Assembly: GCF_021165955.1 (NCBI RefSeq)
Contig: NZ_CP088952.1
Span: 4,154,001 to 4,218,000, forward strand
DNA: 64,000 nt
Direction: 5' to 3'
Origin: Massilia endophytica
GTDB lineage: Bacteria; Pseudomonadota; Gammaproteobacteria; Burkholderiales; Burkholderiaceae_D
A program made the translations under genes and the position numbers. Position 1 is the first letter of the stretch. Each line of letters starts with the position of its first letter. The notes below the pieces were generated by a model. The model was not told where the DNA came from. It was given only the letters and a program-made list of their open reading frames with translations, and did no database searches. Shown here piece after piece: positions 1 through 8,058 of this stretch.

Positions 1-949
1 GGCAGTTCAGGATGCTGTTCACCTTGTCGGTTCCCGCGGAGGACTGGTTCACGCCCTGCGAGAACACCGTGACGGTTTTCGCCGTGGCGGCGAAGGATTC
101 ATAGAAGGCCGCCACGTCCGCCAGCGAAAGGCGGCATGCAGCAGCCACCGCTTCCGGAGTGATCGCCGCCGCTTCCAGCGTGGCCTGCAGGCCGTCCGTA
201 TGCAGGGCGATGAAATCTTCGTCCATCGCGCCGATGCTGGCGAGATAGGTCAGCAGGCCGTTGAAAAGCCATACATCCGTGCCGGGCTTGATGGGCAGGT
301 GCAGGTCGGCCAGCTCGCAGGTGGCCGTGTGGCGCGGATCTATCACCACCACCTTCAGCTCCGGCCGCATCTCCTTGGCGCGCGTGATGCGCTGGAACAG
401 GATGGGGTGGCACCAGGCGAGGTTGGAACCTACCAGCACAATGAGATCGGCCAGTTCCAGGTCGTTGTAATCCACGGGCACCACGTCTTCGCCGAAAGCG
501 CGCTTGTGCCCCGCCACGGCGGAGGACATGCAGAGGCGGGAGTTGGTGTCGATATTGGCGCTGCCGACATAGCCTTTCATCAGCTTGTTGGCAACGTAGT
601 AGTCCTCGGTGAGCAGCTGGCCCGATACGTAGAGGGCCACGGCATCCGGCCCATGCTCGCCGATGATGGCGCGCCATTTGTCCGCGACGCGGCCCAGCGC
701 ATCGTCCCAGCTTACCTGGCGCAGCACGCCGTTCTCGCGCACCTTGGGATGCAGCAGGCGGCCTTCCAGCGACAGGGTTTCGTTGAGGGCCGAGCCCTTC
801 ACGCACAGCCTTCCGCCGTTGGCGGGGTGCTCGGGGTCGCCCACGATCTGCGCCGCGGCCGCTCCCTGCGGCGTGGCCTTCACGCCGCAGCCTACGCCGC
901 AATAAGGGCAGGTGCTGCGGATGGGCAGGTGTTCCTGATTCAAGTTCAT
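1..949 (-). CDS. nasA: Assimilatory nitrate reductase catalytic subunit, 3' end outside window
   Basis: Reduces nitrate to nitrite in the cytoplasm using a bis-MGD molybdenum cofactor and an N-terminal [4Fe-4S] cluster. The visible 315 residues start MNLNQEHLPIRSTCPYCGVG; the cluster cysteines C14, C17, C21 and C49 (CPYCGVGC then GRLCVKG) are all present, followed by the molybdopterin oxidoreductase fold (YVSGQLLTEDYYVANKLMKG, SRLCMSSAV, VIDPRHTATCELADLHLPIK). The ATG overlaps the stop of the upstream FAD reductase gene by 4 nt (ATGA), so the two are translationally coupled. It is the last visible gene of the narK-nirBD-reductase-nasA operon. No frame break is seen; the C-terminal half is beyond base 1. 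Confidence 0.93.
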   Translation of the reverse strand, partial: MNLNQEHLPIRSTCPYCGVGCGVKATPQGAAAAQIVGDPEHPANGGRLCVKGSALNETLSLEGRLLHPKVRENGVLRQVSWDDALGRVADKWRAIIGEHGPDAVALYVSGQLLTEDYYVANKLMKGYVGSANIDTNSRLCMSSAVAGHKRAFGEDVVPVDYNDLELADLIVLVGSNLAWCHPILFQRITRAKEMRPELKVVVIDPRHTATCELADLHLPIKPGTDVWLFNGLLTYLASIGAMDEDFIALHTDGLQATLEAAAITPEAVAAACRLSLADVAAFYESFAATAKTVTVFSQGVNQSSAGTDKVNSILNC

Positions 950-2145
950 GCAGCTTTCCCGAACAGCAGTTGGTGGCGGATCGCCGAAATGTCGGCGCCC
1001 TTCTGGATCATGTCGAAGTACCACGGGCCGTCCTGCACGTCCCCGTAGAGAACGGCGCCAGCGATGCGGCCGCCGTCGAGCACCAGGCGCTTGTAGACGC
1101 CCCGCCGCGCGTCGCGCAGCACGAGGTCTTCGGTTTCCCCGTCCCCGATGATGTCGCCGACCGAATAGAGTTCGATGCCGGTGACCTTCAGGCGGGTCGC
1201 CGTAGCCTGCTGGATGTAGCGGCGGTGGCCCGCACCGGACAGGTGCGCCGCGCAGACGCGCGCCTGCTCCCAGATCGGGGCAACGAGGCCGAAGGTGGCG
1301 CGGCGGTGCTGCACGCATTCGCCCACGGCGTAGATGCGGGGATCGTAGGTCTGCAGCGTGTCGTCCACCACGATGGCGCGTTCGCAGTGCAGGCCCGCAC
1401 TCTGGGCCAGCGCGATATTGGGACGCACGCCTGCGGTCATCACCACCAGGTCCGCCGGAATCTCCGTGCCGTCCTTCAGGCGCACCGCCGTCACGCGCTC
1501 CTCGCCAACGATTTCGCTGGTGTGCGCTTCCAGCATGAAGCGCAGGCCCTTGCGTTCCAGCGCTGCCTGCAGCAGCTGGGCAGCGGGCTTGTCGAGCTGC
1601 TGGTTCATCAGCGCGTCCGTCACGTGCAGCACAGTCACGTCCATGCCCTGGCGCGACAGGCCGTTGGCCGCTTCGAGCCCCAGCAGCCCGCCGCCGATGA
1701 CCACGGCCCGCTTGTGCGTGCGCGCGGCGGACAGCATGGCTTCCACGTCCTTGATGTCGCGGAAGGCGACGACGCCCGGCAGGGTGTGCCCCGGCACGGG
1801 AATGATGAAAGGCTGTGAGCCGGTGGCCAGCAGCAGGCGGTCGTAGCGTACTTCCAGGCCGGAGCGGGCGCGCACGACGCGGCGCTTGCGGTCGATCTTC
1901 TGCACCGGGTCGCCCGCGTGCAGGGTGATGCCGTTCTGCTCATACCACTCGCGGGTATTGAGCATGATGTCGTCCACCGTCTTCTCGCCCGCCAGCAGGG
2001 GCGAGAGCAGGATGCGGTTGTAGTTGCCGTGAGGCTCCGCGCCGAAGACGGTGATGTCGTACATGTCCGGCGCGAGCTTGAGCAGTTCCTCGACGGTGCG
2101 CATGCCCGCCATGCCGTTGCCGACGACGACCAGCGCGGGTTTCAT
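946..2145 (-). CDS. nasC: NAD(P)H-dependent FAD oxidoreductase, electron donor to nitrate reductase (NasC-like)
   Basis: A 399-residue pyridine nucleotide-disulphide oxidoreductase. It has an N-terminal FAD dinucleotide fold (VVVGNGMAG, residues 6-14), an ATGSQPF motif near 108, and an NAD-binding GGGLLG near 151-156, then the NirB/NasC-type C-terminal segment. It resembles the first 400 residues of NirB but lacks the BFD [2Fe-2S] and sirohaem domains. Klebsiella NasC usually carries a C-terminal [2Fe-2S] domain, which is absent here. The start at 2145 was chosen because its ATG overlaps the nirD stop (ATGA) and it begins MKPALVVVGNG; a longer in-frame start at 2220 would run back into nirD. 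Role in feeding electrons to NasA is inferred from its position. Confidence 0.85.
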   Translation of the reverse strand: MKPALVVVGNGMAGMRTVEELLKLAPDMYDITVFGAEPHGNYNRILLSPLLAGEKTVDDIMLNTREWYEQNGITLHAGDPVQKIDRKRRVVRARSGLEVRYDRLLLATGSQPFIIPVPGHTLPGVVAFRDIKDVEAMLSAARTHKRAVVIGGGLLGLEAANGLSRQGMDVTVLHVTDALMNQQLDKPAAQLLQAALERKGLRFMLEAHTSEIVGEERVTAVRLKDGTEIPADLVVMTAGVRPNIALAQSAGLHCERAIVVDDTLQTYDPRIYAVGECVQHRRATFGLVAPIWEQARVCAAHLSGAGHRRYIQQATATRLKVTGIELYSVGDIIGDGETEDLVLRDARRGVYKRLVLDGGRIAGAVLYGDVQDGPWYFDMIQKGADISAIRHQLLFGKAA

Positions 2146-2492
2146 GCCCCGACCCAGACCTTTCCGCCTTCGATGCGCGCGGGCCAGGTGGCTACCGAAT
2201 GTTCGGGCGCCTCCAGGCATTCGCCGGTCTGCAGGTCGAAGTGATGCTTGTACAGCGGGGACGCCACGACGATGCGCTCGCCGAGATTACCCACCAGGCC
2301 GCGCGAGAGCACGGAGGCATTGGCGTTGGGGTCGAAATTGGCGATGGCGAATAAGCGCTGCTCCGTGCCGTCGTTCAGGCGGAACACGGCCACCTGGTCC
2401 TCGCCCAGCAGGGCGCAGACGCCGGTGTTGGGAACGATGTCGTCCAGTTGGCAGATGGCGGTCCAGCTGCCTGCTTCGTTTTCACGTTTCAT
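2142..2492 (-). CDS. nirD: Nitrite reductase (NADH) small subunit
   Basis: 116-residue Rieske-fold partner of NirB in cytoplasmic NADH-dependent reduction of nitrite to ammonium. The two Rieske ligand motifs (CxH and CxxH) are degenerate: the sequence reads NFDPNANASVLSRG and SPLYKHHFDLQTGEC, so like other NirD proteins it probably binds no iron-sulphur cluster and plays a structural role. It lies 10 nt after nirB and overlaps the following reductase gene by 4 nt. Length matches the family (about 105-120 residues). Confidence 0.93.
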   Translation of the reverse strand: MKRENEAGSWTAICQLDDIVPNTGVCALLGEDQVAVFRLNDGTEQRLFAIANFDPNANASVLSRGLVGNLGERIVVASPLYKHHFDLQTGECLEAPEHSVATWPARIEGGKVWVGA

Positions 2493-2502
2493 GTCGCTCT
2501 CC

Positions 2503-5025
2503 TTACGCTACCTTGATGGGAATACGCTTGCGCTCTTCGACGGTGGCCGGACGGATCTGGCCGCGCTCCTCCATGAACACCACATTGTTGTCGCCCGCCT
2601 CGCTGTTGACGAAATGGCGGAAGCGCTTGCGGGTCTCGGGATTGTTGACGGCCTCCTTCCATTCGCAGGCGTAGGTGTCGACCACGCGCTGCATGTCCGC
2701 TTCCAGTTCGGCGGCGATGCCGAGCTTGTCGCCGATGACGACCTGCTTGAGGTAATCCAGGCCGCCTTCCAGGTTTTCGCGCCAGGTGCTGGTGCGCTGC
2801 AGGCGGTCCGCCGTGCGGCTGTAGAACATGAGGAAGCGGTCGATGTAGCTCACCAGGGTGGCCTTGTCGAGGTCCGACGCAAGCAGCTCGGCGTGGCGCG
2901 GCTTCATGCCGCCGTTGCCGCACACGTAGAGGTTCCAGCCCTTGTCCGTGGCGATGATGCCCACGTCCTTGCCCTGGGCTTCGGCGCACTCGCGGGTGCA
3001 GCCGGATACGCCGAACTTGATCTTGTGCGGTGTGCGCAGGCCCTTGTAGCGGTTTTCCAGCTCGATGGCGAGGCCAACGCTGTCGTCCACCCCGTAGCGG
3101 CACCAGGTGGAGCCCACGCAGGACTTCACCGTGCGCAGGGACTTGCCGTAGGCGTGGCCGGTCTCGAAGCCTGCCTCGATCAGCTCTTCCCAGATGGCGG
3201 GCAGCTGTTCGACGCGTGCGCCGAACAGGTCCACGCGCTGGCCGCCCGTGATCTTGGTGTACAGGCCGTGCTTCTTGGCCACCTGGCCGACGGCGATCAG
3301 ACCGTCCGGCGTCACCTCGCCGCCCGGCATGCGCGGCACCACGGAGTAGGTGCCGTCCTTCTGGATATTGCCGAGGAAGTAGTCGTTCGAATCCTGCAGG
3401 CTGGCGTGCTCCTTCTTCAGCACGAAGTCGTTCCAGCAGGTGGCGAGGATACTGGCCGCCAGCGGCTTGCACACGTCGCAGCCCAGGCCCTTGCCATGCT
3501 GTGCCAGCAGCTCGCCGAAGGTCTTGATGCCTCCCACGCGGATCAGGTGGAACAGCTCCTGGCGCGAGTGCGGGAAGTGTTCGCAGACATGATTGTTCAC
3601 GTCCATGCCGAGCTTCTTCATCTCGGCCTTCATGATCTGGGTGACGAGGGGCACGCAGCCGCCGCAGGTGGTGCCCGCGCCCGTGCACTTCTTCAGCGCG
3701 CCGATGCTCGTTGCGCCGCCGCGGACCGCCTCGCAGATGGCGCCCTTCGACACGTCGTTGCAGGAGCAGATCTGCGCGCCAGCGGGCAGCGCCTCGACGC
3801 CGATGCCCGGCTTCGCCCCGCCTTCGGACTGCGGCAGGATCAGGAACTCCGGCGATTCCGGCAGCTCGATCCGGTTCAGCATCATCTGCAACAGGGTGCC
3901 GTACTCGCCCGCATCGCCCACCATGACGCCGCCCAGCAGGTACTTGCCGCAGTCGGACACCACGATCTTCTTGTAGACCTGCTTGCGCTCGTCCGTGAAC
4001 TGGTAGCTGCGCGCGCCTTCGGCCCTGGCGTGCGGGTCGCCGATGCTGGCCACGTCCACGCCCATCAGTTTCAGCTTGGTGCTCATGTCGGCGCCGGTGA
4101 ACTCGGCGGCCTGGCCCAGCATATGTTTCGCCGCCACGCGGGCCATGTCGTAACCCGGCGCCACCAGGCCATACACCATGCCGTTCCAGAGAGCGCACTC
4201 GCCGATGGCGTACACGTTCGGGTCGGAGGTGAGGCAGCTGTTGTCGATCTGGATGCCGCCGCGCGGCCCCACCGCCAGGCCGCACTCGCGCGCCAGCTGG
4301 TCGCGCGGGCGGATACCGGCCGAGAACACAATCATGTCCGCATCCAGGTGGCTGCCGTCCGCGAACTGCATCCGGTGGGCGCCCTCCTCGCCATCCACGA
4401 TGGCGACGGTATTCTTGCCGGTGTGGACGGTCACGCCCAGCTCTTCGATCTTGTTGCGCAGGATGCGGCCGCCGCCATCATCCACCTGCACGGCCATCAG
4501 GCGCGGCGAGAATTCGACGACGTGCGTCGCCAGGTTCATGTCGCGCAGGGCCTTCGCGCATTCCAGGCCCAGCAGGCCGCCGCCGATCACAACGCCGCTG
4601 CGCGCGCGGCTGCCGCATTCGAGCATGGCCTCCAGGTCTTCGATGGTGCGGTAGACGAAGCAGTCCTTGCGGTCCCTGCCTTCCAGCGGGGGAACGAAGG
4701 GGAAGGAGCCGGTGGCCAGCACCAGCTTGTCGTAATCCAGCACTTCGCCGGTGCTCGCCGTGACCTTGCGCGCGGCGAGGTCGATGGCGGTGGCGCGGGC
4801 GTTCAGCTTCAGCACATAGCCGCTGTTCTCGAAGAAGCCGTCCTTGACCAGCGAGAGCTGTTCGGCGCTTTTCCCGGAGAAGAATTCGGAGAGGTGGACG
4901 CGGTCGTAGGCCGGACGAGGCTCTTCGCACAGCACCGTCACTTCGAGGCCGGAAGCGCCGCTGTCGGCCAGGCTTTCGAGGAATTTGTGGCCCACCATAC
5001 CGTGGCCGATCACCAGGACTTTCAT
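2503..5025 (-). CDS. nirB: Nitrite reductase (NADH) large subunit
   Basis: 840-residue assimilatory sirohaem nitrite reductase, close to the roughly 847 residues of E. coli NirB. Order of domains: FAD fold (MKVLVIGHGMVGHKFLE), NAD-binding fold (VVIGGGLLGLECAKAL), BFD-like [2Fe-2S] domain with CSCNDV and CTGAGTTCGGC, a ferredoxin-like half domain, then the sirohaem/[4Fe-4S] domain with the paired motifs CVGSTWCRYG and GVSGCTRECAEAQ that supply the four cluster cysteines. Start 5025 is fixed by the FAD fold and an 11-nt gap after narK; the reading frame stays open upstream to 5622 but that part is antisense-frame sequence inside narK. Confidence 0.95.
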   Translation of the reverse strand: MKVLVIGHGMVGHKFLESLADSGASGLEVTVLCEEPRPAYDRVHLSEFFSGKSAEQLSLVKDGFFENSGYVLKLNARATAIDLAARKVTASTGEVLDYDKLVLATGSFPFVPPLEGRDRKDCFVYRTIEDLEAMLECGSRARSGVVIGGGLLGLECAKALRDMNLATHVVEFSPRLMAVQVDDGGGRILRNKIEELGVTVHTGKNTVAIVDGEEGAHRMQFADGSHLDADMIVFSAGIRPRDQLARECGLAVGPRGGIQIDNSCLTSDPNVYAIGECALWNGMVYGLVAPGYDMARVAAKHMLGQAAEFTGADMSTKLKLMGVDVASIGDPHARAEGARSYQFTDERKQVYKKIVVSDCGKYLLGGVMVGDAGEYGTLLQMMLNRIELPESPEFLILPQSEGGAKPGIGVEALPAGAQICSCNDVSKGAICEAVRGGATSIGALKKCTGAGTTCGGCVPLVTQIMKAEMKKLGMDVNNHVCEHFPHSRQELFHLIRVGGIKTFGELLAQHGKGLGCDVCKPLAASILATCWNDFVLKKEHASLQDSNDYFLGNIQKDGTYSVVPRMPGGEVTPDGLIAVGQVAKKHGLYTKITGGQRVDLFGARVEQLPAIWEELIEAGFETGHAYGKSLRTVKSCVGSTWCRYGVDDSVGLAIELENRYKGLRTPHKIKFGVSGCTRECAEAQGKDVGIIATDKGWNLYVCGNGGMKPRHAELLASDLDKATLVSYIDRFLMFYSRTADRLQRTSTWRENLEGGLDYLKQVVIGDKLGIAAELEADMQRVVDTYACEWKEAVNNPETRKRFRHFVNSEAGDNNVVFMEERGQIRPATVEERKRIPIKVA

Positions 5026-5036
5026 GCTTTTGCTCC

Positions 5037-6341
5037 TTATGCTGCTGCCGTGGGGCTGATTGCGTGTTCTGCTGCCGTGGCCGCGCTGAAGCGCACGGCG
5101 ATCGCGCATAGCGCGGATACAGCCACGAAGAAACCGAGATAGGACAGCGTCTGCTGCGTGTTGCCGACGCCCTTCATCAGGAAGCCCGCCGCCACCGCGC
5201 CCACGTTGCCGCCAGCGCCGATGATCCCGGCGACACCGCCCAGGGCGCGGCGGTCGATGAAGGGCACCAGGGCATAGGTGGCGCCGCAGGCCATGTGGGT
5301 GCACAGGCCGAAGCTCAGCATGGCCACAAGGGCGAGCGCCACGCTGTCCGCATGGGCGAACCAGATAAGGCCTGCACCTTCCCCCAGCATGAGCACGAAG
5401 AGCAGCGTCACGCGGCTGTTCAGGGTGCCGCGCCTTGCGGCCTTGTCCGAGATCCAGCCGCCCAGGGCGCGGGCGAACAGCGCCAGCAGGCCGAAGCTGC
5501 CCGCCGCCATGCCAGCCTGGCCCAATGACAGATCGAACCGGTCGACGTAATAGATGGCCGCCACATTGTGGATAAAGAGTTCGATGCCGAAGCAGGCCCC
5601 GTAGGTCACGAACAGCATCCACACGCGGTAGTTGGCGGCGGCCAGCTTGAAGCTCTCCCAGCCGCCCTTCTTGCCGCCTTCGACTTCGATGCCCGCGGCG
5701 CGCAGCTCTTCGTAGTTACCTTGCGGGCAGTCCTGCGTGAGGCGGTAGTACAGCAGGCCCACGACGATCATCAGCACGCCCGGCACGATCAGCGCCACGC
5801 GCCAGCCCATGGATTCGCTCACGCCCAGCATGAGCAGCGCTGACAGCAGCAGCGGCATGGTGGCCTGGGTGACGCCGCCGCCCGAATTGCCCCAGCCTGC
5901 GGCAGCGGCATTGGCCGTGCCGACGATGCGCGGCGCGAACATCACGGTGGTGTGATACTGGGTGATGACGAAGCTGGCGCCGATGGCGCCGATCAGCAGG
6001 CGGAAGAAGAGGAAGCTCTCGTAGCTCTGCGAAGCGGCCACGCCGAACACGGGAATGGAGCCCAGAAGCAGCAGGCCGGTGTGCGCCTTGCGCGGGCCAT
6101 AGCGGTCGCACAGGGGGCCGATGACCAGGCGGACCAGGATGGTAATGGCGACGGCGGCGATGTTGATGTTCGCGATCTGCGCCGGCGTGAGGCCGAATTC
6201 CCCTTTGATGACAGGCATGAGCGGCGCGCAAGCGAACCAGGCGAAGAAGCAGGCGAAGAACGCCATCCACGCCATGTGGAAGGCCCGCATCTGCGGGGTG
6301 CTGAAGGAGAAGAGCTTGATGCTGTCAGCTTTGCTGGCCAT
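5037..6341 (-). CDS. narK: MFS nitrate/nitrite transporter (NNP family)
   Basis: 434-residue, 12-segment inner-membrane transporter of the nitrate/nitrite porter family. Both halves carry the family's glycine-rich nitrate signature: GWGNSGGGVTQATMP after segment 5 and GIIGAGGNVGAVAAGF after segment 10. The start at 6341 (MASKADSIKLFSFST) is preferred over an in-frame start at 6455, which would lie upstream of the leader terminator. It is the first gene of the nitrite/nitrate reduction operon and sits directly behind the ANTAR-type leader, with only 22 nt between the terminator U-tract and the ATG. It likely imports nitrate and/or exports nitrite. Confidence 0.92.
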   Translation of the reverse strand: MASKADSIKLFSFSTPQMRAFHMAWMAFFACFFAWFACAPLMPVIKGEFGLTPAQIANINIAAVAITILVRLVIGPLCDRYGPRKAHTGLLLLGSIPVFGVAASQSYESFLFFRLLIGAIGASFVITQYHTTVMFAPRIVGTANAAAAGWGNSGGGVTQATMPLLLSALLMLGVSESMGWRVALIVPGVLMIVVGLLYYRLTQDCPQGNYEELRAAGIEVEGGKKGGWESFKLAAANYRVWMLFVTYGACFGIELFIHNVAAIYYVDRFDLSLGQAGMAAGSFGLLALFARALGGWISDKAARRGTLNSRVTLLFVLMLGEGAGLIWFAHADSVALALVAMLSFGLCTHMACGATYALVPFIDRRALGGVAGIIGAGGNVGAVAAGFLMKGVGNTQQTLSYLGFFVAVSALCAIAVRFSAATAAEHAISPTAAA

Positions 6342-6362
6342 TTTCGAATCCCGTCTGAAAAC

Positions 6363-6414
6363 AAAAAAGGCGCCCGTGCTGCGCGGCCTGTGTTGGCCGG
6401 ACTGCACGGACGCC
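6363..6414 (-). terminator. Leader (attenuator) intrinsic terminator before narK
   Basis: On the minus strand GGCGTCCGTGC (6404-6414) pairs with GCACGGGCGCC (6369-6379, one G-U pair), enclosing an inner GGCC/GGCC hairpin, followed by six U residues (6363-6368). It lies between the sigma-54 promoter and the narK start, so it must be overridden for expression. Its 5' arm shares bases with hairpin P2, making the two structures mutually exclusive. Confidence 0.85.
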
Positions 6415-6450
6415 GTTGTCCTTTTCCGCAGCTCCGTCGTTGGAGCTGCG
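6408..6450 (-). ncRNA. ANTAR-target leader RNA (P1 and P2 hexaloop hairpins) of the narK-nir-nas operon
   Basis: P1 (6427-6450) is a perfect 9-bp stem CGCAGCTCC/GGAGCTGCG closing the hexaloop AACGAC. P2 (6408-6421) is a 4-bp stem GGAC/GTCC closing AACGGC. Both loops have A at position 1 and G at position 4, the hallmark of RNA sites bound by ANTAR-domain antiterminators. They are separated by 5 nt, and the 3' arm of P2 is part of the terminator stem. Family knowledge: a dimeric ANTAR protein clamps both loops and so prevents terminator formation. The nearby nasT product is the natural ligand. Confidence 0.88.
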
Positions 6451-6493
6451 CTCACTATTTGGGAAGATCGCCGTTGACCCTCACCCTATGCTT

Positions 6494-6509
6494 TGCAAGA
6501 GCCGTGCCA
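6494..6509 (-). promoter_or_regulatory. Sigma-54 promoter of the narK-nirBD-nas operon
   Basis: Minus strand reads TGGCACGGCTCTTGCA, an exact match to the -24/-12 consensus TGGCACG-N4-TTGCA, with the invariant GG and GC 10 bp apart. The transcript would start about 12 nt beyond the GC, near 6483, giving a leader of about 140 nt that contains P1, P2 and the terminator. Implies control by RpoN and an enhancer-binding activator. Confidence 0.88.
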
Positions 6510-6551
6510 GGCCTTCGCAGAGGGATGGACAGGGGGGAAGCCGGCCCGAAT

Positions 6552-6589
6552 TGCGATATCGCGGTGCGGCACTGCACAAGATTGGTGCG
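6552..6589. promoter_or_regulatory. Tandem NtrC-like dyads upstream of the nas sigma-54 promoter
   Basis: Two 17-bp elements resemble the NtrC box TGCACC-N5-GGTGCA: TGCACAAGATTGGTGCG (6573-6589), strong, and TGCGATATCGCGGTGCG (6552-6568), weaker. Their centres are 21 bp apart, two helical turns, and they lie upstream of the -24 element. Assignment to NtrC is by consensus only. Confidence 0.6.
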
Positions 6590-6597
6590 CAAAGCCC

Positions 6598-7242
6598 TCA
6601 CACCGATGTGCTAAGGGCGGAGCTCACCATGTCGTCGATTTCGCTCGTGATATTCGAGAGCACACCCGCCACCACGGCGAACTCCCGCCCTGCATGCCCG
6701 GCGCGGGCGGCCACGATGCGCGCATTGAAGGCCACCATGCGTGCCTGTTTGGCAATGGTCTCGATATCCGTGATCACGCCGCGCAGTTGCTTCTTCATCA
6801 GGGTAGCGTGCAGTTTCGACTGCTCTTCATAGATGGCGGTGATCTGGTGCAGCACGGTGAGCGTGGGCGTGGTGATGCGCACGAGCTCCGCCAGCAGCGC
6901 TTCCGCCTGCGCGCTGGCCTGCTCCATTGCCCCAAGCGTCCTTTCGGCGAGCTCCATGAAATGGACGATCTGCCGGTCGCCCTGCTGCTTCCCGAAATAG
7001 GCCTCCTGCAATTCGGCGCAGAAAACGCCCGGCAAGCCGTCCTTGTCGCTGAGCAGCGCAGTATGCGCGCCGCGAAAAAGTTCCAGGGCCTCGCGCGCAA
7101 TGCCGATGGCGTCCTCCTGGCCCTGGGCAGCCAGCACGGCGTACAGCACCAGTCTTTGCGAGGTGAAGCGGCGGCGCCCTGAAAGATTAATCAGGGCGCC
7201 GAAGATTTCGCCCGCCAGCGGCTTGCCGGTATGTGCTGCCAT
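6598..7242 (-). CDS. Short soluble MCP-like signalling protein in the nitrate importer operon
   Basis: 214 residues with no membrane segment or signal peptide. The N-terminal ~110 residues are of unknown fold (SGRRRFTSQRLVLYAVLAAQ; ALELFRGAHTALLSDKDGLP). The C-terminal part contains the hairpin tip typical of methyl-accepting chemotaxis proteins: IETIAKQARMVAFNARIVAA then RAGHAGREFAVVAGVLSNIT, the counterpart of IA.QTN.LALNAA.EAARAG..GRGFAVVA. The bundle is far too short for a normal MCP and HAMP and ligand domains are missing. Its ATG follows the stop of the ATPase gene directly (TAGATG), so it is co-expressed with nrtABD. Role unknown; a nitrate-linked signalling role is inference. Confidence 0.75.
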   Translation of the reverse strand: MAAHTGKPLAGEIFGALINLSGRRRFTSQRLVLYAVLAAQGQEDAIGIAREALELFRGAHTALLSDKDGLPGVFCAELQEAYFGKQQGDRQIVHFMELAERTLGAMEQASAQAEALLAELVRITTPTLTVLHQITAIYEEQSKLHATLMKKQLRGVITDIETIAKQARMVAFNARIVAARAGHAGREFAVVAGVLSNITSEIDDMVSSALSTSV

Positions 7243-8046
7243 CTACGCGGCCTCCTTGGCAGGATGCGCCTGTTTCCGGTACAGGAATTCCAGCACGGCG
7301 CTGCGGCACGCCACATAGCGTGCGTCCTGCGCCAGCGCCACGCGGTCGCGCGGGCGCTCCAGCGGCACTTCCAGTATCTCGCCGATGGTCGCCGCCGGCC
7401 CGTTGGTGAGCATGACGATACGGTCCGACAGCAGCACCGCTTCGTCCACATCGTGCGTCACCATGACCACAGTGGAGCTGGTGGCCGCCACGATCTTCAG
7501 CAGTTCGTCCTGCAGATGGGCGCGCGTGAGCGCATCGAGTGCGCCGAAAGGCTCGTCCATCAGCAGCACCTTGGGTTCCATGGCGAGTGCGCGGGCGATA
7601 CCCACGCGCTGCTTCATGCCGCCGGATATTTCATGCGGACGTTTGTTCTCCGCTGCCGTCAGGCCCACCAGCGCCAGCGCCTGCATCGTGCGCTCGCGCA
7701 GCTGGGCGCGCGTTTCGCTGCGGCCGAACACGCGCTCCACGCCGAGGTGGATGTTCTCGGCGCAGGTAAGCCAGGGCAGGAGTGAATGGTTCTGGAACAC
7801 CACCGAGCGCTCCGGCGAAGGGCCGGCGATTTCGCGGTTGGCGCACAGCAGCGTTCCTTCGCTGGGCTTGAGCAGTCCGGCGACAAGATTCAGCAGCGTG
7901 GACTTGCCGCAGCCGGAGTGGCCGATCAGGGTGACGAATTCCCCCTGCCTCACCTTCAGGTCGATGCCATGCAGGGCGTGGAAGCAGCCCTTCTTGGTGT
8001 GGAACACCATCTCCACGCCGTCGATCTCGATAAATTTCGGATTCAT
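7243..8046 (-). CDS. nrtD: Nitrate ABC importer, ATP-binding subunit
   Basis: 267-residue ABC ATPase of the nitrate/sulfonate/taurine importer family (also called NasD). Walker A GHSGCGKSTLLN (about residue 42), signature SGGMKQRVGIARAL and Walker B VLLMDEPFGALD are intact, followed by the switch histidine in VTHDVDEA. Two adjacent ATGs exist at 8049 and 8046; 8046 is preferred because AGGAG lies 6 nt before it. The next gene's ATG follows its stop codon without a gap. Confidence 0.92.
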   Translation of the reverse strand: MNPKFIEIDGVEMVFHTKKGCFHALHGIDLKVRQGEFVTLIGHSGCGKSTLLNLVAGLLKPSEGTLLCANREIAGPSPERSVVFQNHSLLPWLTCAENIHLGVERVFGRSETRAQLRERTMQALALVGLTAAENKRPHEISGGMKQRVGIARALAMEPKVLLMDEPFGALDALTRAHLQDELLKIVAATSSTVVMVTHDVDEAVLLSDRIVMLTNGPAATIGEILEVPLERPRDRVALAQDARYVACRSAVLEFLYRKQAHPAKEAA

Positions 8047-8058
8047 CATGAACTCCTT

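Noticed and set aside
2248..5142. 964-residue open frame on the plus strand opposite nirB
   Set aside because: It is an antisense frame produced by GC-rich codon bias; nirB has complete domain motifs on the minus strand.
6380..6403. Third possible ANTAR hexaloop (loop AACACA) in the nas leader
   Set aside because: Loop position 4 is A, not G, and the hairpin is simply the inner part of the terminator.
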